Of a stretch of DNA of 13,773 bases, positions 1 to 6,054 are shown in pieces; the stretch's first letter is position 1, and each line of letters opens with the position of its first letter. A program made the translations under genes and the position numbers. This DNA is from Oligoflexaceae bacterium (GTDB taxonomy: Bacteria > Bdellovibrionota_B > Oligoflexia > Oligoflexales > Oligoflexaceae). The stretch is from positions 1 to 13,773 of the forward strand of contig CANJJY010000073.1 in the NCBI GenBank assembly GCA_947474445.1, written 5' to 3'. The notes beneath the pieces are model-generated. The model was given only the letters and a program-made list of their open reading frames with translations. It did no database searches and was not told the origin of the DNA.

Positions 1-2
1 AA

Positions 3-446
3 CTCCAAGCGGAAAAGATTCCCTATAGCATCCAAACCGACTCGGCCGCGGCTTACCTCATGCGCTATGAACACGTTGATATGGTCGTCGTCGGCGCGGA
101 TCGCATCGCTGCCAATGGGGATACGGCGAATAAAGTGGGCACCTACTCCCTGGCGATCGTTGCCAAGTATCACGGCGTCCCCTTCTACGTCGCTGCACCT
201 CGTAGTACCTTTGATCCCCAGATTCCTGATGGTCGCTCCATACCAATTGAGATGCGCCCGCCTCAGGAAGTGACCGAACTGGGAGGACAGCCGATCGCTC
301 CGCGGCAGGCGCAGGCGAAGAATCCTTCCTTCGATGTGACGCCTGCTGAATTGATAGCTGGTTTGATTACAGAACATGGCGTCATTCGACCGCCGTTTGG
401 CCCAGGAATTCTCGAACTGTTTCAAAGACCGGCCCACAGAGGTTGA
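3..446 (+). CDS. mtnA: S-methyl-5-thioribose-1-phosphate isomerase, C-terminal part (5' end outside window)
   Basis: This is the C-terminal 147 residues of MtnA, the cytoplasmic enzyme that converts 5-methylthioribose-1-phosphate to 5-methylthioribulose-1-phosphate in methionine salvage. The frame is open from base 3 to the TGA at 444-446, so the start lies left of the window. The family signature GADRIAANGDTANKVGTY is at about 93-146. Its Asp (codon 99-101) corresponds to the catalytic Asp of the MtnA/eIF2B-like fold. The C-terminal block PAELIAGLITEHGVIRPPF, typical of MtnA, ends just before the stop. The related translation factors eIF2B lack this exact signature, so MtnA is much the better call. 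The catalytic Cys expected in the N-terminal half cannot be checked here. No other methionine salvage gene is in view. Confidence 0.95.
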   Translation, partial: LQAEKIPYSIQTDSAAAYLMRYEHVDMVVVGADRIAANGDTANKVGTYSLAIVAKYHGVPFYVAAPRSTFDPQIPDGRSIPIEMRPPQEVTELGGQPIAPRQAQAKNPSFDVTPAELIAGLITEHGVIRPPFGPGILELFQRPAHRG

Positions 447-539
447 CAGCCCTAATAATTTTTGCGATAAGCAAAGGCCTCAAGCAAAGATAGCTCTGGC
501 GCTCGCGCCGCGAAGAAGCTTCTTTTCGTATCCGCACCC

Positions 540-613
540 GGGGATTTAGCTCAGCTGGTTAGAGCATCTGCCTTACAAGCAGAGGGTCGGGGGTTCGAAT
601 CCCTCAATCCCCA
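540..613 (+). tRNA. tRNA-Val (anticodon UAC)
   Basis: A complete cloverleaf can be folded by eye. The acceptor stem is GGGGATT (540-546) with AATCCCC (606-612), a perfect match, with discriminator A613. The D arm is GCTC/GAGC. The anticodon stem is TCTGC/GCAGA with loop CTTACAA, giving anticodon TAC (valine). The T arm is GGGGG-TTCGAAT-CCCTC with one G-U pair. The 3' CCA is not encoded, because TTT follows the discriminator base. The tRNA stands alone between mtnA and the A+T-rich island that begins immediately downstream. Its 3' end is the likely attachment site of that island. Confidence 0.97.
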
Positions 614-674
614 TTTAATATCAAGTACTTACCTGATTCTGTTGGTTAGAAAAATCTGGCTTTGTAGGTTAGAA

Positions 675-875
675 ATGTACCAACACAATAACAACCTAGA
701 ATCCCTCAAACTTTATAAAAGTGCGCTCAACATCGTATCTTTAGCCAAAAAGATTGACGGGAAACATCTCAAGCCTTCTGATATTTACGCCGAAATAAAG
801 ACTATGCGTCTCAAATCGGAAGTGAATAAATGTCAGAACAGCCAGACAACCACCTCAACACCACTTTCCGAATAG
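675..875 (+). CDS. small hypothetical protein upstream of integrase-like fragment
   Basis: This 66-residue ORF starts at ATG 675, with a weak purine stretch (AGG at 666-668) upstream. An in-frame TTG at 642 is possible but has no ribosome site. I do not recognise the family. The protein is hydrophilic and probably helical, with a central KSALNIVSLAKKIDG segment and no signal peptide or membrane segment. Its last 46 bases overlap the next ORF in another frame, which suggests translational coupling. It lies between the tRNA attachment site and an integrase-like gene. An excisionase or recombination accessory protein would sit in that position, but this is inferred from position only. The base composition is A-rich, unlike mtnA next to it. 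Confidence 0.4.
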   Translation: MYQHNNNLESLKLYKSALNIVSLAKKIDGKHLKPSDIYAEIKTMRLKSEVNKCQNSQTTTSTPLSE

Positions 876-1228
876 AACCCCCCATTGGTCGGCAAAAGTC
901 TTTCCGAATCCGTTATAAATCGCCTGACACAGATGAGAAATGGACCAAGCTGGAGCTACCAGAAATAGCCCTAGCTAATGAACTATTTGCTTCCGGGACG
1001 GTGGACTACGAACACACCAAAGCCAAACTTAAACTTATATTAAAAGAGCAATACGCCCACAGGGATAGGAAGAAGAAGAAGGCTCCGTTCATGTCTAAGA
1101 ATTTGGAGCTAGTTGATCAATTGTGGAAAGAGAAGTACACCTGCTCAACTGATTCCCAACGCCTCACGGATGAGGCTTCAGTGGTCGATATCGTCCCCAA
1201 TGTCTACCCTGGGTCTACCGTGGTGTGA
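830..1228 (+). pseudogene. integrase-like N-terminal fragment (probable truncated tyrosine recombinase)
   Basis: This ORF of 132 codons has ATG 830 preceded by GGAAG at a good distance. The first 100 or so residues look like the N-terminal arm and the start of the core-binding domain of phage-type tyrosine integrases. There is a basic, lysine-rich segment (RDRKKKKAPFMSK, residues about 77-89) followed by a helix ending in LVDQLWKEKY (about 92-102). After about base 1140 the resemblance stops. The remaining 25-30 residues are the antisense of a Gly-rich gene on the other strand. The catalytic R-H-R-Y domain is absent, so the protein cannot be an active recombinase. The location just after a tRNA and reading away from it is classic for an island integrase. 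The family call rests on pattern and position, and a small unrelated basic protein remains possible. Confidence 0.42.
1161..1176. repeat. perfect hairpin at the integrase break point / 3' end of the Gly-rich gene
   Basis: GCCTCA-CGGA-TGAGGC forms a perfect 6-bp stem with a four-base loop. It lies 1-2 bases past the stop codon of the minus-strand Gly-rich gene (stop at 1178-1180) and inside the 3' part of the truncated integrase-like ORF. It could act as a transcription end or mRNA stabiliser for the minus-strand operon. No T-run follows on either strand, so it is not a standard intrinsic terminator. Confidence 0.4.
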
Positions 1229-1840
1229 TCCGCCACCACCCCCGCCACCACTGCTCCAACCCATGTTCGATCCATCATTGGATTCGGAGAAGCCTACTCC
1301 ACCACCGTGCGCGCCTTCACCTTCTCCCCCACCACCAGAAGGGACTTCAGCCTCTGCCTTTTCAAGTTTCGCTATTTCCTTATCAACTTTTTCAATTTCT
1401 TCATTGGTTACAACTGTGCAATATCCAGCACCACCGGCACACGTCATAGCTAAAACAAGCTTAGGGATCAACAAAACTGTGTTTGCAACAGCAATTGCGC
1501 ATCCGGATGCGACCGACCCACACCACATTTGGACCATGTGGAGGTGATGTTTCTTTTTTTCCAGCTTTTGCTTCGGGGTACCTTCTGGTTCTTCCGAAAT
1601 TGGTTGAAACGCTTCATCATAGCCCAGAAAGGTACCAAGATTTATCGTTTGTTTTGTTTGGAAGCCCTCTCCTCGATAATAGAAATTTATGTCGGCGTCG
1701 TAAGCATCGGGTACCTTTTCGCATCTAAAATCAGGATGCGCACACAACCGAGCACCAAATTCGACGAAGCTTCTTGGAAATGCTGAAGCCGAAGCAGACC
1801 CAATCTTCAAGAATGCAACGATCCAAAAATATTTAAACAT
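1178..1840 (-). CDS. secreted protein with three CX6C pairs and a Gly-rich tail, unknown function
   Basis: This 220-residue protein is of no family I recognise. Residues 1-20 form a signal peptide (hydrophobic WIVAFLKIG, then SASASA before the likely cut), so it should be exported. Mature cysteines fall in three identical CX6C pairs: C33/C40, C107/C114 and C134/C141. The last two pairs flank a hydrophobic segment (about 110-133, AIAVANTVLLIPKLVLAM) that could enter a membrane. A charged helical stretch follows at 146-166, then a Gly-rich tail with His residues (169-220). The start is set by an 8-base overlap with the upstream 66-residue gene, and a GGGAAAGAAGG stretch lies just before it. The antisense proline-rich ORF on the plus strand is a shadow. 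The hydrophobic Cys-bracketed core resembles Cys-rich exported peptides in general layout only. Confidence 0.65.
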   Translation of the reverse strand: MFKYFWIVAFLKIGSASASAFPRSFVEFGARLCAHPDFRCEKVPDAYDADINFYYRGEGFQTKQTINLGTFLGYDEAFQPISEEPEGTPKQKLEKKKHHLHMVQMWCGSVASGCAIAVANTVLLIPKLVLAMTCAGGAGYCTVVTNEEIEKVDKEIAKLEKAEAEVPSGGGGEGEGAHGGGVGFSESNDGSNMGWSSGGGGGGGSHHGRPRVDIGDDIDH

Positions 1841-2033
1841 CCTTCTTTCCCATTATGTTTCTGGTTGCTAAGTACTGGCAGGTTGTCCCAAGTACGAAAC
1901 CCATTAGAAGCCCAATGAGATGGTCACTGTCACTGATGTTGTGTTTCATTAAATATATAATGCCGAGCATTCCCAATGGGCCTAAAGAGCCCAGCAAAGT
2001 ACCTTTAATATAAATCTTTGTTACAGGGGTCAT
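1833..2033 (-). CDS. small two-helix inner-membrane protein
   Basis: This is a 66-residue protein with two predicted membrane helices, at about residues 10-29 (GTLLGSLGPLGMLGIIYLM) and 37-56 (HLIGLLMGFVLGTTCQYLA). A short polar loop joins them and the C-terminus is basic (GKKDV). ATG 2031-2033 is preceded on the minus strand by AGAGAGG at normal spacing, a convincing ribosome site. The stop codon overlaps the start of the secreted CX6C protein by 8 bases, so the two are almost certainly co-transcribed and translationally coupled. The family is not recognised. A small membrane protein coupled to an exported Cys-rich protein could be an immunity or partner protein. This is inference from gene arrangement alone. 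Confidence 0.6.
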   Translation of the reverse strand: MTPVTKIYIKGTLLGSLGPLGMLGIIYLMKHNISDSDHLIGLLMGFVLGTTCQYLATRNIMGKKDV

Positions 2034-2268
2034 TTCGGCGCCTCTCTAGGTTGAATCGTCCCGTTTTGCCATACCATTGGCCGACAGGTCAATAGCAAAG
2101 TAAAGCCCGAGAACCCTTGAACAGTAAGGCTTTGAATTGTCTATTTTAAGAATTTAGAGGGGATGTGTAAGGAGTGATTGGCAGGGAGCTTCTTATTGAG
2201 ATGGGACGGGACAATAATTATCTTTAAAGACCGCTAGACAACGGTGTGGTGCCCCCCGAAAAAAGAAC

Positions 2269-2290
2269 AAAAAAAAGGAGCATTATGCTC
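2269..2290 (-). terminator. possible weak intrinsic terminator, minus strand
   Basis: Read on the minus strand, GAGCA-TAA-TGCTC (2290-2278) forms a 5-bp stem and is followed within two bases by eight T residues (2276-2269). The stem is short and the loop has three bases, so termination would be weak. It would act on transcripts entering from the right. The same bases on the plus strand contain the ribosome site and start codon of the 26-codon ORF, so one of the two readings is likely accidental. Confidence 0.3.
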
Positions 2291-2365
2291 GCCGGAGACG
2301 ACCAAAGCCAATACAATTTCATTAGTTTCTCGCATTTGAATGATACTTTACCTGCTCCGCTTTAA
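2285..2365 (+). CDS. candidate 26-codon small ORF
   Basis: ATG 2285 is preceded by AAGGAG (2275-2280), a full Shine-Dalgarno match with four bases of spacing. The reading frame stays open for 26 codons to TAA 2363-2365. The peptide (MLAGDDQSQYNFISFSHLND, then TLPAPL) is polar and has no signal peptide or membrane helix. I do not recognise it. It may be a real small protein, the start of a decayed gene or chance. The good ribosome site is the only support. Confidence 0.25.
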   Translation: MLAGDDQSQYNFISFSHLNDTLPAPL

Positions 2366-2447
2366 AGAAGTTCATCCCTTGGTTTGCAGCATAATACTTC
2401 AAACAAAAAAAATTTTTCTCTGGTGATCTGATCAACTGAAAAGTTAA

Positions 2448-2456
2448 CAATCCCCA
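2448..2456 (+). repeat. 9-bp copy of the tRNA-Val 3' end (possible right attachment site)
   Basis: CAATCCCCA at 2448-2456 is identical to the last nine bases of the tRNA gene (605-613) and in the same orientation, 1843 bp apart. The two copies bracket the A+T-rich stretch with the integrase-like fragment. This fits a direct repeat left by integration into a tRNA 3' end. Nine bases is short, and the match does not extend further on either side, so chance is not excluded. Confidence 0.35.
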
Positions 2457-2481
2457 CGAACAGCATTCAAACACTCTTAAT

Positions 2482-2510
2482 TTGACTCATCTTAAACCTT
2501 TCGCTATTCT
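2482..2510 (+). promoter_or_regulatory. sigma70-type promoter of the manganese module
   Basis: TTGACT (2482-2487) is separated by exactly 17 bases from TATTCT (2505-2510). Each box differs from consensus at one position. Transcription would start near 2516-2519, just before the first conserved bases of the riboswitch, as expected for a riboswitch leader. Confidence 0.75.
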
Positions 2511-2517
2511 CAACAAC

Positions 2518-2629
2518 GAGTAGGGAGTAGTCACTTGCGCACCACGCGCAAGTACATGGTCGACATACTGGAAAGTAATTTCCCGGCCCTGTAGCGTTGA
2601 GTGAATCACTCGACAGTAGACGAGACTAC
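2518..2629 (+). ncRNA. yybP-ykoY manganese riboswitch
   Basis: The leader carries the conserved parts of this aptamer in order. The P1 5' strand is GTAG (2520-2523), followed by the L1 element GGAGTAG (2524-2530). Next is a perfect 8-bp P2 hairpin, ACTTGCGC/GCGCAAGT (2533-2553). The L3 element GACATAC (2562-2568) follows, then a hairpin GTTGAGT/ACTCGAC (2596-2614). The closing CGAGA (2621-2625) leads into the P1 3' strand CTAC (2626-2629). Members of the class sense Mn2+ through the L1 and L3 loops docking together. P1 is only 4 bp here, which is short. The 3' strand is shared with the terminator that follows, so ligand binding should favour read-through. The transporter downstream belongs to a family typical for this riboswitch, which strongly supports the call. 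Confidence 0.87.
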
Positions 2630-2667
2630 CACGCACATCATCATGTGCCGTGGAGTCTCGTTTTTTG
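2621..2667 (+). terminator. riboswitch-controlled intrinsic terminator
   Basis: A long hairpin is formed by 2621-2638 and 2643-2660. The arms are CGAGACT-A-CCACG-CACAT and ATGTG-C-CGTGG-AGTCTCG, with one bulged base on each side. It is followed directly by TTTTTTG (2661-2667). Its 5' arm includes CGAGACTAC, which the aptamer needs for its closing helix, so aptamer and terminator exclude each other. Stabilised aptamer means no terminator, so the design is an ON switch. Confidence 0.88.
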
Positions 2668-2709
2668 TTTTCGAGACTTCAGGGCCAACTAGAACAAGGC
2701 AATCTTTCT

Positions 2710-3294
2710 ATGGAAGTGATCATCAGCTCGTTTCTCCTCGTCGCCGCCTCCGAGATGGGCGACAAAACCCAGCTTCTCGCTTTGGTCCTCGCTCTGAGGT
2801 TTCGCCAACCTTGGGCGATCATGTCGGGAATCCTGGTAGCCACTCTTCTCAATCACGGCCTCGCTTCGTGGCTCGGCGCTTCCGTTTCTGCCTGGCTCGC
2901 ACCCGATACGCTGCGCTATATTCTTGCCGCTACCTTTGCCATCTTTGCGCTATGGATCCTTATTCCTGACAAGGATGAAGATGGACCCAGCAATCTACAA
3001 AAAGGCGCCTTTCTCACCACTCTGGTCGCTTTTTTCTTAGCGGAAATGGGCGACAAAACGCAGCTGGCGACTCTCGCCCTCGGAGCAAAATTTCAAAACA
3101 CACTGCTCGTCACAGTCGGCACAACGGCAGGCATGCTCTTCTCCGACGGCTTAGCTGTCGCATTTGGAGAAAAATTGACCAAAAAAATCCCTCTTTCGGT
3201 GATACGCGTGTTCACGGCCCTCCTGTTTCTTGGCTTTGCGATTCTGATCGCATGGGCTCCTGTCGATGGCCAGCTCTTCCCAACCCACCCTTAA
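2710..3294 (+). CDS. UPF0016/Gdt1-family manganese (divalent cation) exporter
   Basis: This is a 194-residue integral membrane protein of the UPF0016 (TMEM165/Gdt1) family. It carries the duplicated signature E-x-G-D-K-T: SEMGDKTQLLALVLAL near residue 15 and AEMGDKTQLATLALGA near residue 112. Each half has about three helices, matching the usual two-repeat fold of about 190-200 residues. Bacterial members export Mn2+ from the cytoplasm; the acidic residues of the two motifs form the cation site. A longer reading from GTG 2650 would start inside the terminator hairpin, so ATG 2710 is preferred, with AAGG at 2696-2699 as a weak ribosome site. The manganese riboswitch and terminator upstream point to Mn2+-induced expression. 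A calcium or general cation role is possible but less likely given the riboswitch. Confidence 0.9.
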   Translation: MEVIISSFLLVAASEMGDKTQLLALVLALRFRQPWAIMSGILVATLLNHGLASWLGASVSAWLAPDTLRYILAATFAIFALWILIPDKDEDGPSNLQKGAFLTTLVAFFLAEMGDKTQLATLALGAKFQNTLLVTVGTTAGMLFSDGLAVAFGEKLTKKIPLSVIRVFTALLFLGFAILIAWAPVDGQLFPTHP

Positions 3295-3430
3295 CAGCGT
3301 AGCGCCAAATTGAATTACTCAGCCGCAATCCGACTCGGGACCAGACTCGACGAAGAGCGCGGCATTTGGTATGTCTCCTAGGCGATTTGGGGCTGAGACT
3401 ATTTCGATGTGACGGAAAGGAGGGAGTCTG

Positions 3431-4018
3431 ATGCATAAGCAGCGACGAGGCCTTGTGACCTGGCCTATCTCCTTGAGCATTTTGCTCATCATCATGAGTT
3501 TTTTGCCTTTGCAGGCGCAAACCTTCGATCATCCCCTCCCCTTGACCCCCGATGTCGATGAAAAGCTGCAGGCCTACCTGCTCATCGGTGCCGGGATTAT
3601 TTTGATGCTTGCTGAAGTCTGGCTCCCCAGCTTCGGCTTGATCGGAGTCGCGGGTTTCTTTGGCATCATTCTCGGCGTGCTCCTCATCGCGCATCCCAGC
3701 GCCTCGCTCGGCATCATCCTGTCGAGCTGGGAATTCGCTGTTCCTCTCTGCGTCTTAGCCTTCATCTCTCTCTTTCTCTGCTATATGGGATTTCGTTCTC
3801 AGAAACGCCGAGTCCGCAGCGGGAGAGAAGCCCTGATCGGTCTCAGCACGGAGGCCCTCGAGGATTTCCATCATCATCAAGGTCAAGTGCGAGCCAACGG
3901 AGAAATCTGGAATGCAACAAGCCCACCAGGACGCGCGATCAAACGTGGTGATCGAGTCGACATCGTCGCCGTCGAGGGCTTGAACTTGATCGTCCACCCG
4001 CAACACAAAACCGAATAA
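3431..4018 (+). CDS. NfeD-family membrane protein
   Basis: This is a 195-residue protein of the short NfeD type. A hydrophobic N-terminal segment (about 11-29, signal or anchor, ending LQAQ) is followed by three helices at about 48-65, 69-88 and 102-121. A soluble OB-fold domain spans about 132-190 and ends with the NfeD pattern GEIWNATSPPGRAIKRGDRV and VAVEGLNLIVHP. The ClpP-like protease domain of long NfeD proteins is absent. NfeD proteins are partners of SPFH/stomatin proteins in membrane microdomains, and the next gene is exactly such a protein, 11 bases downstream. The ribosome site AAAGGAGGGAG (3417-3427) is close to ideal, so ATG 3431 is secure. No promoter was identified in the 136-bp gap to the left. 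Confidence 0.9.
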   Translation: MHKQRRGLVTWPISLSILLIIMSFLPLQAQTFDHPLPLTPDVDEKLQAYLLIGAGIILMLAEVWLPSFGLIGVAGFFGIILGVLLIAHPSASLGIILSSWEFAVPLCVLAFISLFLCYMGFRSQKRRVRSGREALIGLSTEALEDFHHHQGQVRANGEIWNATSPPGRAIKRGDRVDIVAVEGLNLIVHPQHKTE

Positions 4019-4029
4019 GGAGCCGTCGC

Positions 4030-4803
4030 ATGTCTATCGGTATCGTTCTGGCTTTCGCTCTTATCATCATTTTGCTCAGCGCCTCGATTCGCATTATTCC
4101 TGAGTATCAGCGCGCCATCGTCTTTCGATTTGGCCGTGCCGCGGCTGCACCGAAAGGTCCGGGCATCATTTTCTTGATCCCCTTCGTCGATCGCGTGGAA
4201 GCCATTATATCTACACGCGTCGTGACGATGGATATCGAACCTCAGGATGTCATCACCCGCGATAATATTTCGCTTAAGGTCAACGCCGTTGTCTATTTCA
4301 GAGTCGTAGATGCGATGAAGTCTGTCATCAACGTCGAGAACTACCTCTATGCCACCACGCAGCTCGCCCAAACTCACCTGCGCTCGGTTCTCGGCGAGCA
4401 TTCTCTGGACGAACTCTTGGCTGAACGCGACAAGATCAATATGCAGCTGCAAAAGATCCTCGACCAGAACACCGATTACTGGGGCATCAAGGTCGTCTCG
4501 GTCGAAGTGAAGCACATAGATTTACCTCTCGATCAGCAGCGTGCTATGGCTAGGCAAGCCGAGGCGGAACGAGAGCGACGGGCGAAGGTCATCTCAGCCG
4601 AAGGTGAGTTGCAAGCGGCGCAGATGATGAAAGAAGCGGCCGATACTCTGTCGCAGAATTCGACGGCTCTCCAGCTGCGCTATCTTCAAACCATGCTCGA
4701 CATGTCGACCTCGACCAATACGAAAACGATTTTCATGCCATTTCCGATAGAGCTTTTTGATGCTTTCAAAAGCTTCGCGTCGAAGAATGGCAAGACTGAG
4801 TGA
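4030..4803 (+). CDS. stomatin/slipin-type SPFH-domain protein
   Basis: This 257-residue protein has an N-terminal membrane helix (about 2-20) and a band-7/SPFH domain (about 22-185). A charged coiled coil follows (about 168-205). Family landmarks are RIIPEYQRAIVFRFGR, QDVITRDNISLKVNAVVYFR, LRSVLGEHSLDELLAERDKI, WGIKVVSVEVKHIDLP and the coiled-coil start AMARQAEAERERRAKVISAEGE. Slipins form large oligomeric rings on the membrane and act as scaffolds; bacterial ones work with an NfeD protein. The ribosome site AAGGAG (4017-4022) overlaps the stop codon of the NfeD gene, so the pair is one translational unit. The C-terminal FMPFPIEL segment matches the conserved end of the family. Substrates or clients cannot be read from the sequence. 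Confidence 0.93.
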   Translation: MSIGIVLAFALIIILLSASIRIIPEYQRAIVFRFGRAAAAPKGPGIIFLIPFVDRVEAIISTRVVTMDIEPQDVITRDNISLKVNAVVYFRVVDAMKSVINVENYLYATTQLAQTHLRSVLGEHSLDELLAERDKINMQLQKILDQNTDYWGIKVVSVEVKHIDLPLDQQRAMARQAEAERERRAKVISAEGELQAAQMMKEAADTLSQNSTALQLRYLQTMLDMSTSTNTKTIFMPFPIELFDAFKSFASKNGKTE

Positions 4804-4860
4804 GCTTTCCGACCCCGAGCATCGGACCACGTTTAAACGCGACGAAAGGTTAGAGTAGAT

Positions 4861-6054
4861 ATGTCCGGATCCCCCCAGCAGCCAGGACTCGACTTTGGCA
4901 ATACCCAGATTGCTTTTTCGCACCTTAGCAATTTTCGCTTACGGCAAGCCTACTGGTTGTTTCGTGTCATCGGTCAACCGCTGGTGGTAAAGATGGGTCC
5001 GAGCTTGGCCGATTTCTCACTCAAATGGCATCTTCCTATCGAAACCGTCATTCGAAAGACTATTTTTTCGCATTTTTGTGGGGGTGAGTCGATCGAGGCC
5101 TGCCTGCCGCGCATCGAAGAACTCGCGCGCTTTCACATCGGTACGATCCTCGACTTCGCGCGCGAAGGCGGCGGAGCTGAAGCTGAGTTTGATGCTGTGC
5201 GCGATGAAATCATCCGCACCATCGATCAGGCAGCCAGCCATCGATCGATTCCCTTCGCTGTGTTCAAACCCAGCGCTCTCATCTCTCTCGATATCTTGGC
5301 GAAACGAGACAGGGGCATCACTCTCAGTGCGGCTGAAGAAGCTGCTTGGCAGAGGTTTCAGGCCCGTTTTGCGGCGATCTGCCAGCGCGCTTTTGAGCGT
5401 CGGGTGCGCATTATGGTCGATGCCGAAGAGTCGTGGATTCAGGATTCCGTCGATACCTGCGCGACCGAGCAGATGCGCCTCTGCAATCGCTCGGAGGCTC
5501 TCGTCTTCAACACGATTCAACTCTATCGTCACGATCGCCTCGCCTACGTGCAGCGTTCGTTTGTCGATGCCGAAGCTCAGGGCTATCGCCTCGGTGTCAA
5601 GCTCGTCAGGGGAGCTTATCTAGAAAAAGAAAATCGGGTTGCCGCGGCGGAGGGACGACCCTCTCCTTTGAATCCATCTAAAGCAGCGACCGATGCCATG
5701 TACGATCAGACTCTCCGCTACTGCGTGGATCATTTGGACCGCATAGCTTTAATAGCCGGAACTCACAACGAAGCGTCCATTCTTCTGCTGACTGAGCTGA
5801 TGCGGGCAAAGAACATTGCCCCAGGAGATCCACGCATTCATTTCGCGCAACTGCTCGGCATGAGCGATAACATCAGCTATAACCTTGCGTCTGCCGGGTA
5901 TAACGTTGCCAAATACGTTCCGTACGGAACAGTTGCCGAGCTATTGCCCTACCTCACGCGCCGCGCTCAGGAAAACAGTTCGGTCGCAGGTCAAAGCAGT
6001 CGTGAATTGCTTCTCCTACTTCGCGAGATGAAGCGTCGGGGTCTGCGCTCCTAG
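4861..6054 (+). CDS. proline dehydrogenase (monofunctional, FAD-dependent)
   Basis: This 397-residue enzyme oxidises L-proline to Δ1-pyrroline-5-carboxylate and passes electrons from FAD to the quinone pool. Landmarks of the PRODH (βα)8 barrel are present in order: MVDAEES (185-191), KLVRGAYLEKE (247-257), AGTHNE (299-304), QLLGMSDN (330-337), KYVPYG (351-356) and the proline-binding RRAQENSSV (367-375). There is no DNA-binding domain and no P5C dehydrogenase domain, so it is not a bifunctional PutA. It must rely on a P5C dehydrogenase encoded elsewhere. ATG 4861 is preceded by a modest GAAAGG...AGAG stretch. It lies 57 bases after the slipin gene and could be read through from it, but a functional link is not evident. 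Expected regulation by proline cannot be seen. Confidence 0.95.
   Translation: MSGSPQQPGLDFGNTQIAFSHLSNFRLRQAYWLFRVIGQPLVVKMGPSLADFSLKWHLPIETVIRKTIFSHFCGGESIEACLPRIEELARFHIGTILDFAREGGGAEAEFDAVRDEIIRTIDQAASHRSIPFAVFKPSALISLDILAKRDRGITLSAAEEAAWQRFQARFAAICQRAFERRVRIMVDAEESWIQDSVDTCATEQMRLCNRSEALVFNTIQLYRHDRLAYVQRSFVDAEAQGYRLGVKLVRGAYLEKENRVAAAEGRPSPLNPSKAATDAMYDQTLRYCVDHLDRIALIAGTHNEASILLLTELMRAKNIAPGDPRIHFAQLLGMSDNISYNLASAGYNVAKYVPYGTVAELLPYLTRRAQENSSVAGQSSRELLLLLREMKRRGLRS

Larger units (their letters stand above)
2034..2481. other. A+T-rich intergenic stretch with no clear gene
   Basis: These 450 bases separate the minus-strand operon from the manganese module. No ORF of normal size is present on either strand. 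The stretch holds a 26-codon candidate ORF at 2285-2365, a hairpin with an adjoining A-run (2269-2290), and a 9-base copy of the tRNA-Val 3' end (2448-2456). It must also contain the promoter of the minus-strand pair, but no convincing -35/-10 pair was found. The sequence is visibly more A+T-rich than the genes to its right, consistent with the right part of the island. Confidence 0.5.

Noticed and set aside
470..530. Hairpins GGCG-CTCG-CGCC and AAGA-AGCT-TCTT after mtnA as a terminator
   Set aside because: The stems are only about 4 bp and no T-run follows either. They were too weak to list as a terminator.
1113..1547. Plus-strand ORF with a proline-rich stretch opposite the Gly-rich gene
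   Set aside because: It is the antisense of the Gly-rich tail. The minus-strand reading has a signal peptide and coupled upstream gene, while this one has no ribosome site and begins inside the integrase-like frame.
540..2710. CRISPR array or full insertion sequence in the A+T-rich region
   Set aside because: There are no regularly spaced repeats, no inverted terminal repeats and no transposase-like frame on either strand.
2601..2969. Plus-strand 122-codon ORF over the riboswitch terminator and transporter
   Set aside because: It runs out of frame through the terminator and the UPF0016 gene. The two E-x-G-D-K-T motifs fix the other frame as real.
3212..3694. Minus-strand 160-codon ORF across the transporter end and NfeD start
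   Set aside because: It is a hydrophilic low-complexity translation, antisense to two well-supported genes, with no recognised domain.
3883..4515. Minus-strand 210-codon ORF opposite NfeD and slipin
   Set aside because: It is antisense to the conserved OB-fold and SPFH domains. The Asp/Asn-rich translation is typical of a shadow frame.
5017..5623. Long ORFs on both strands within the proline dehydrogenase gene
   Set aside because: They overlap the PRODH barrel completely. Only the frame with the KLVRGAYLEKE, AGTHNE and ENSS motifs carries family signatures.
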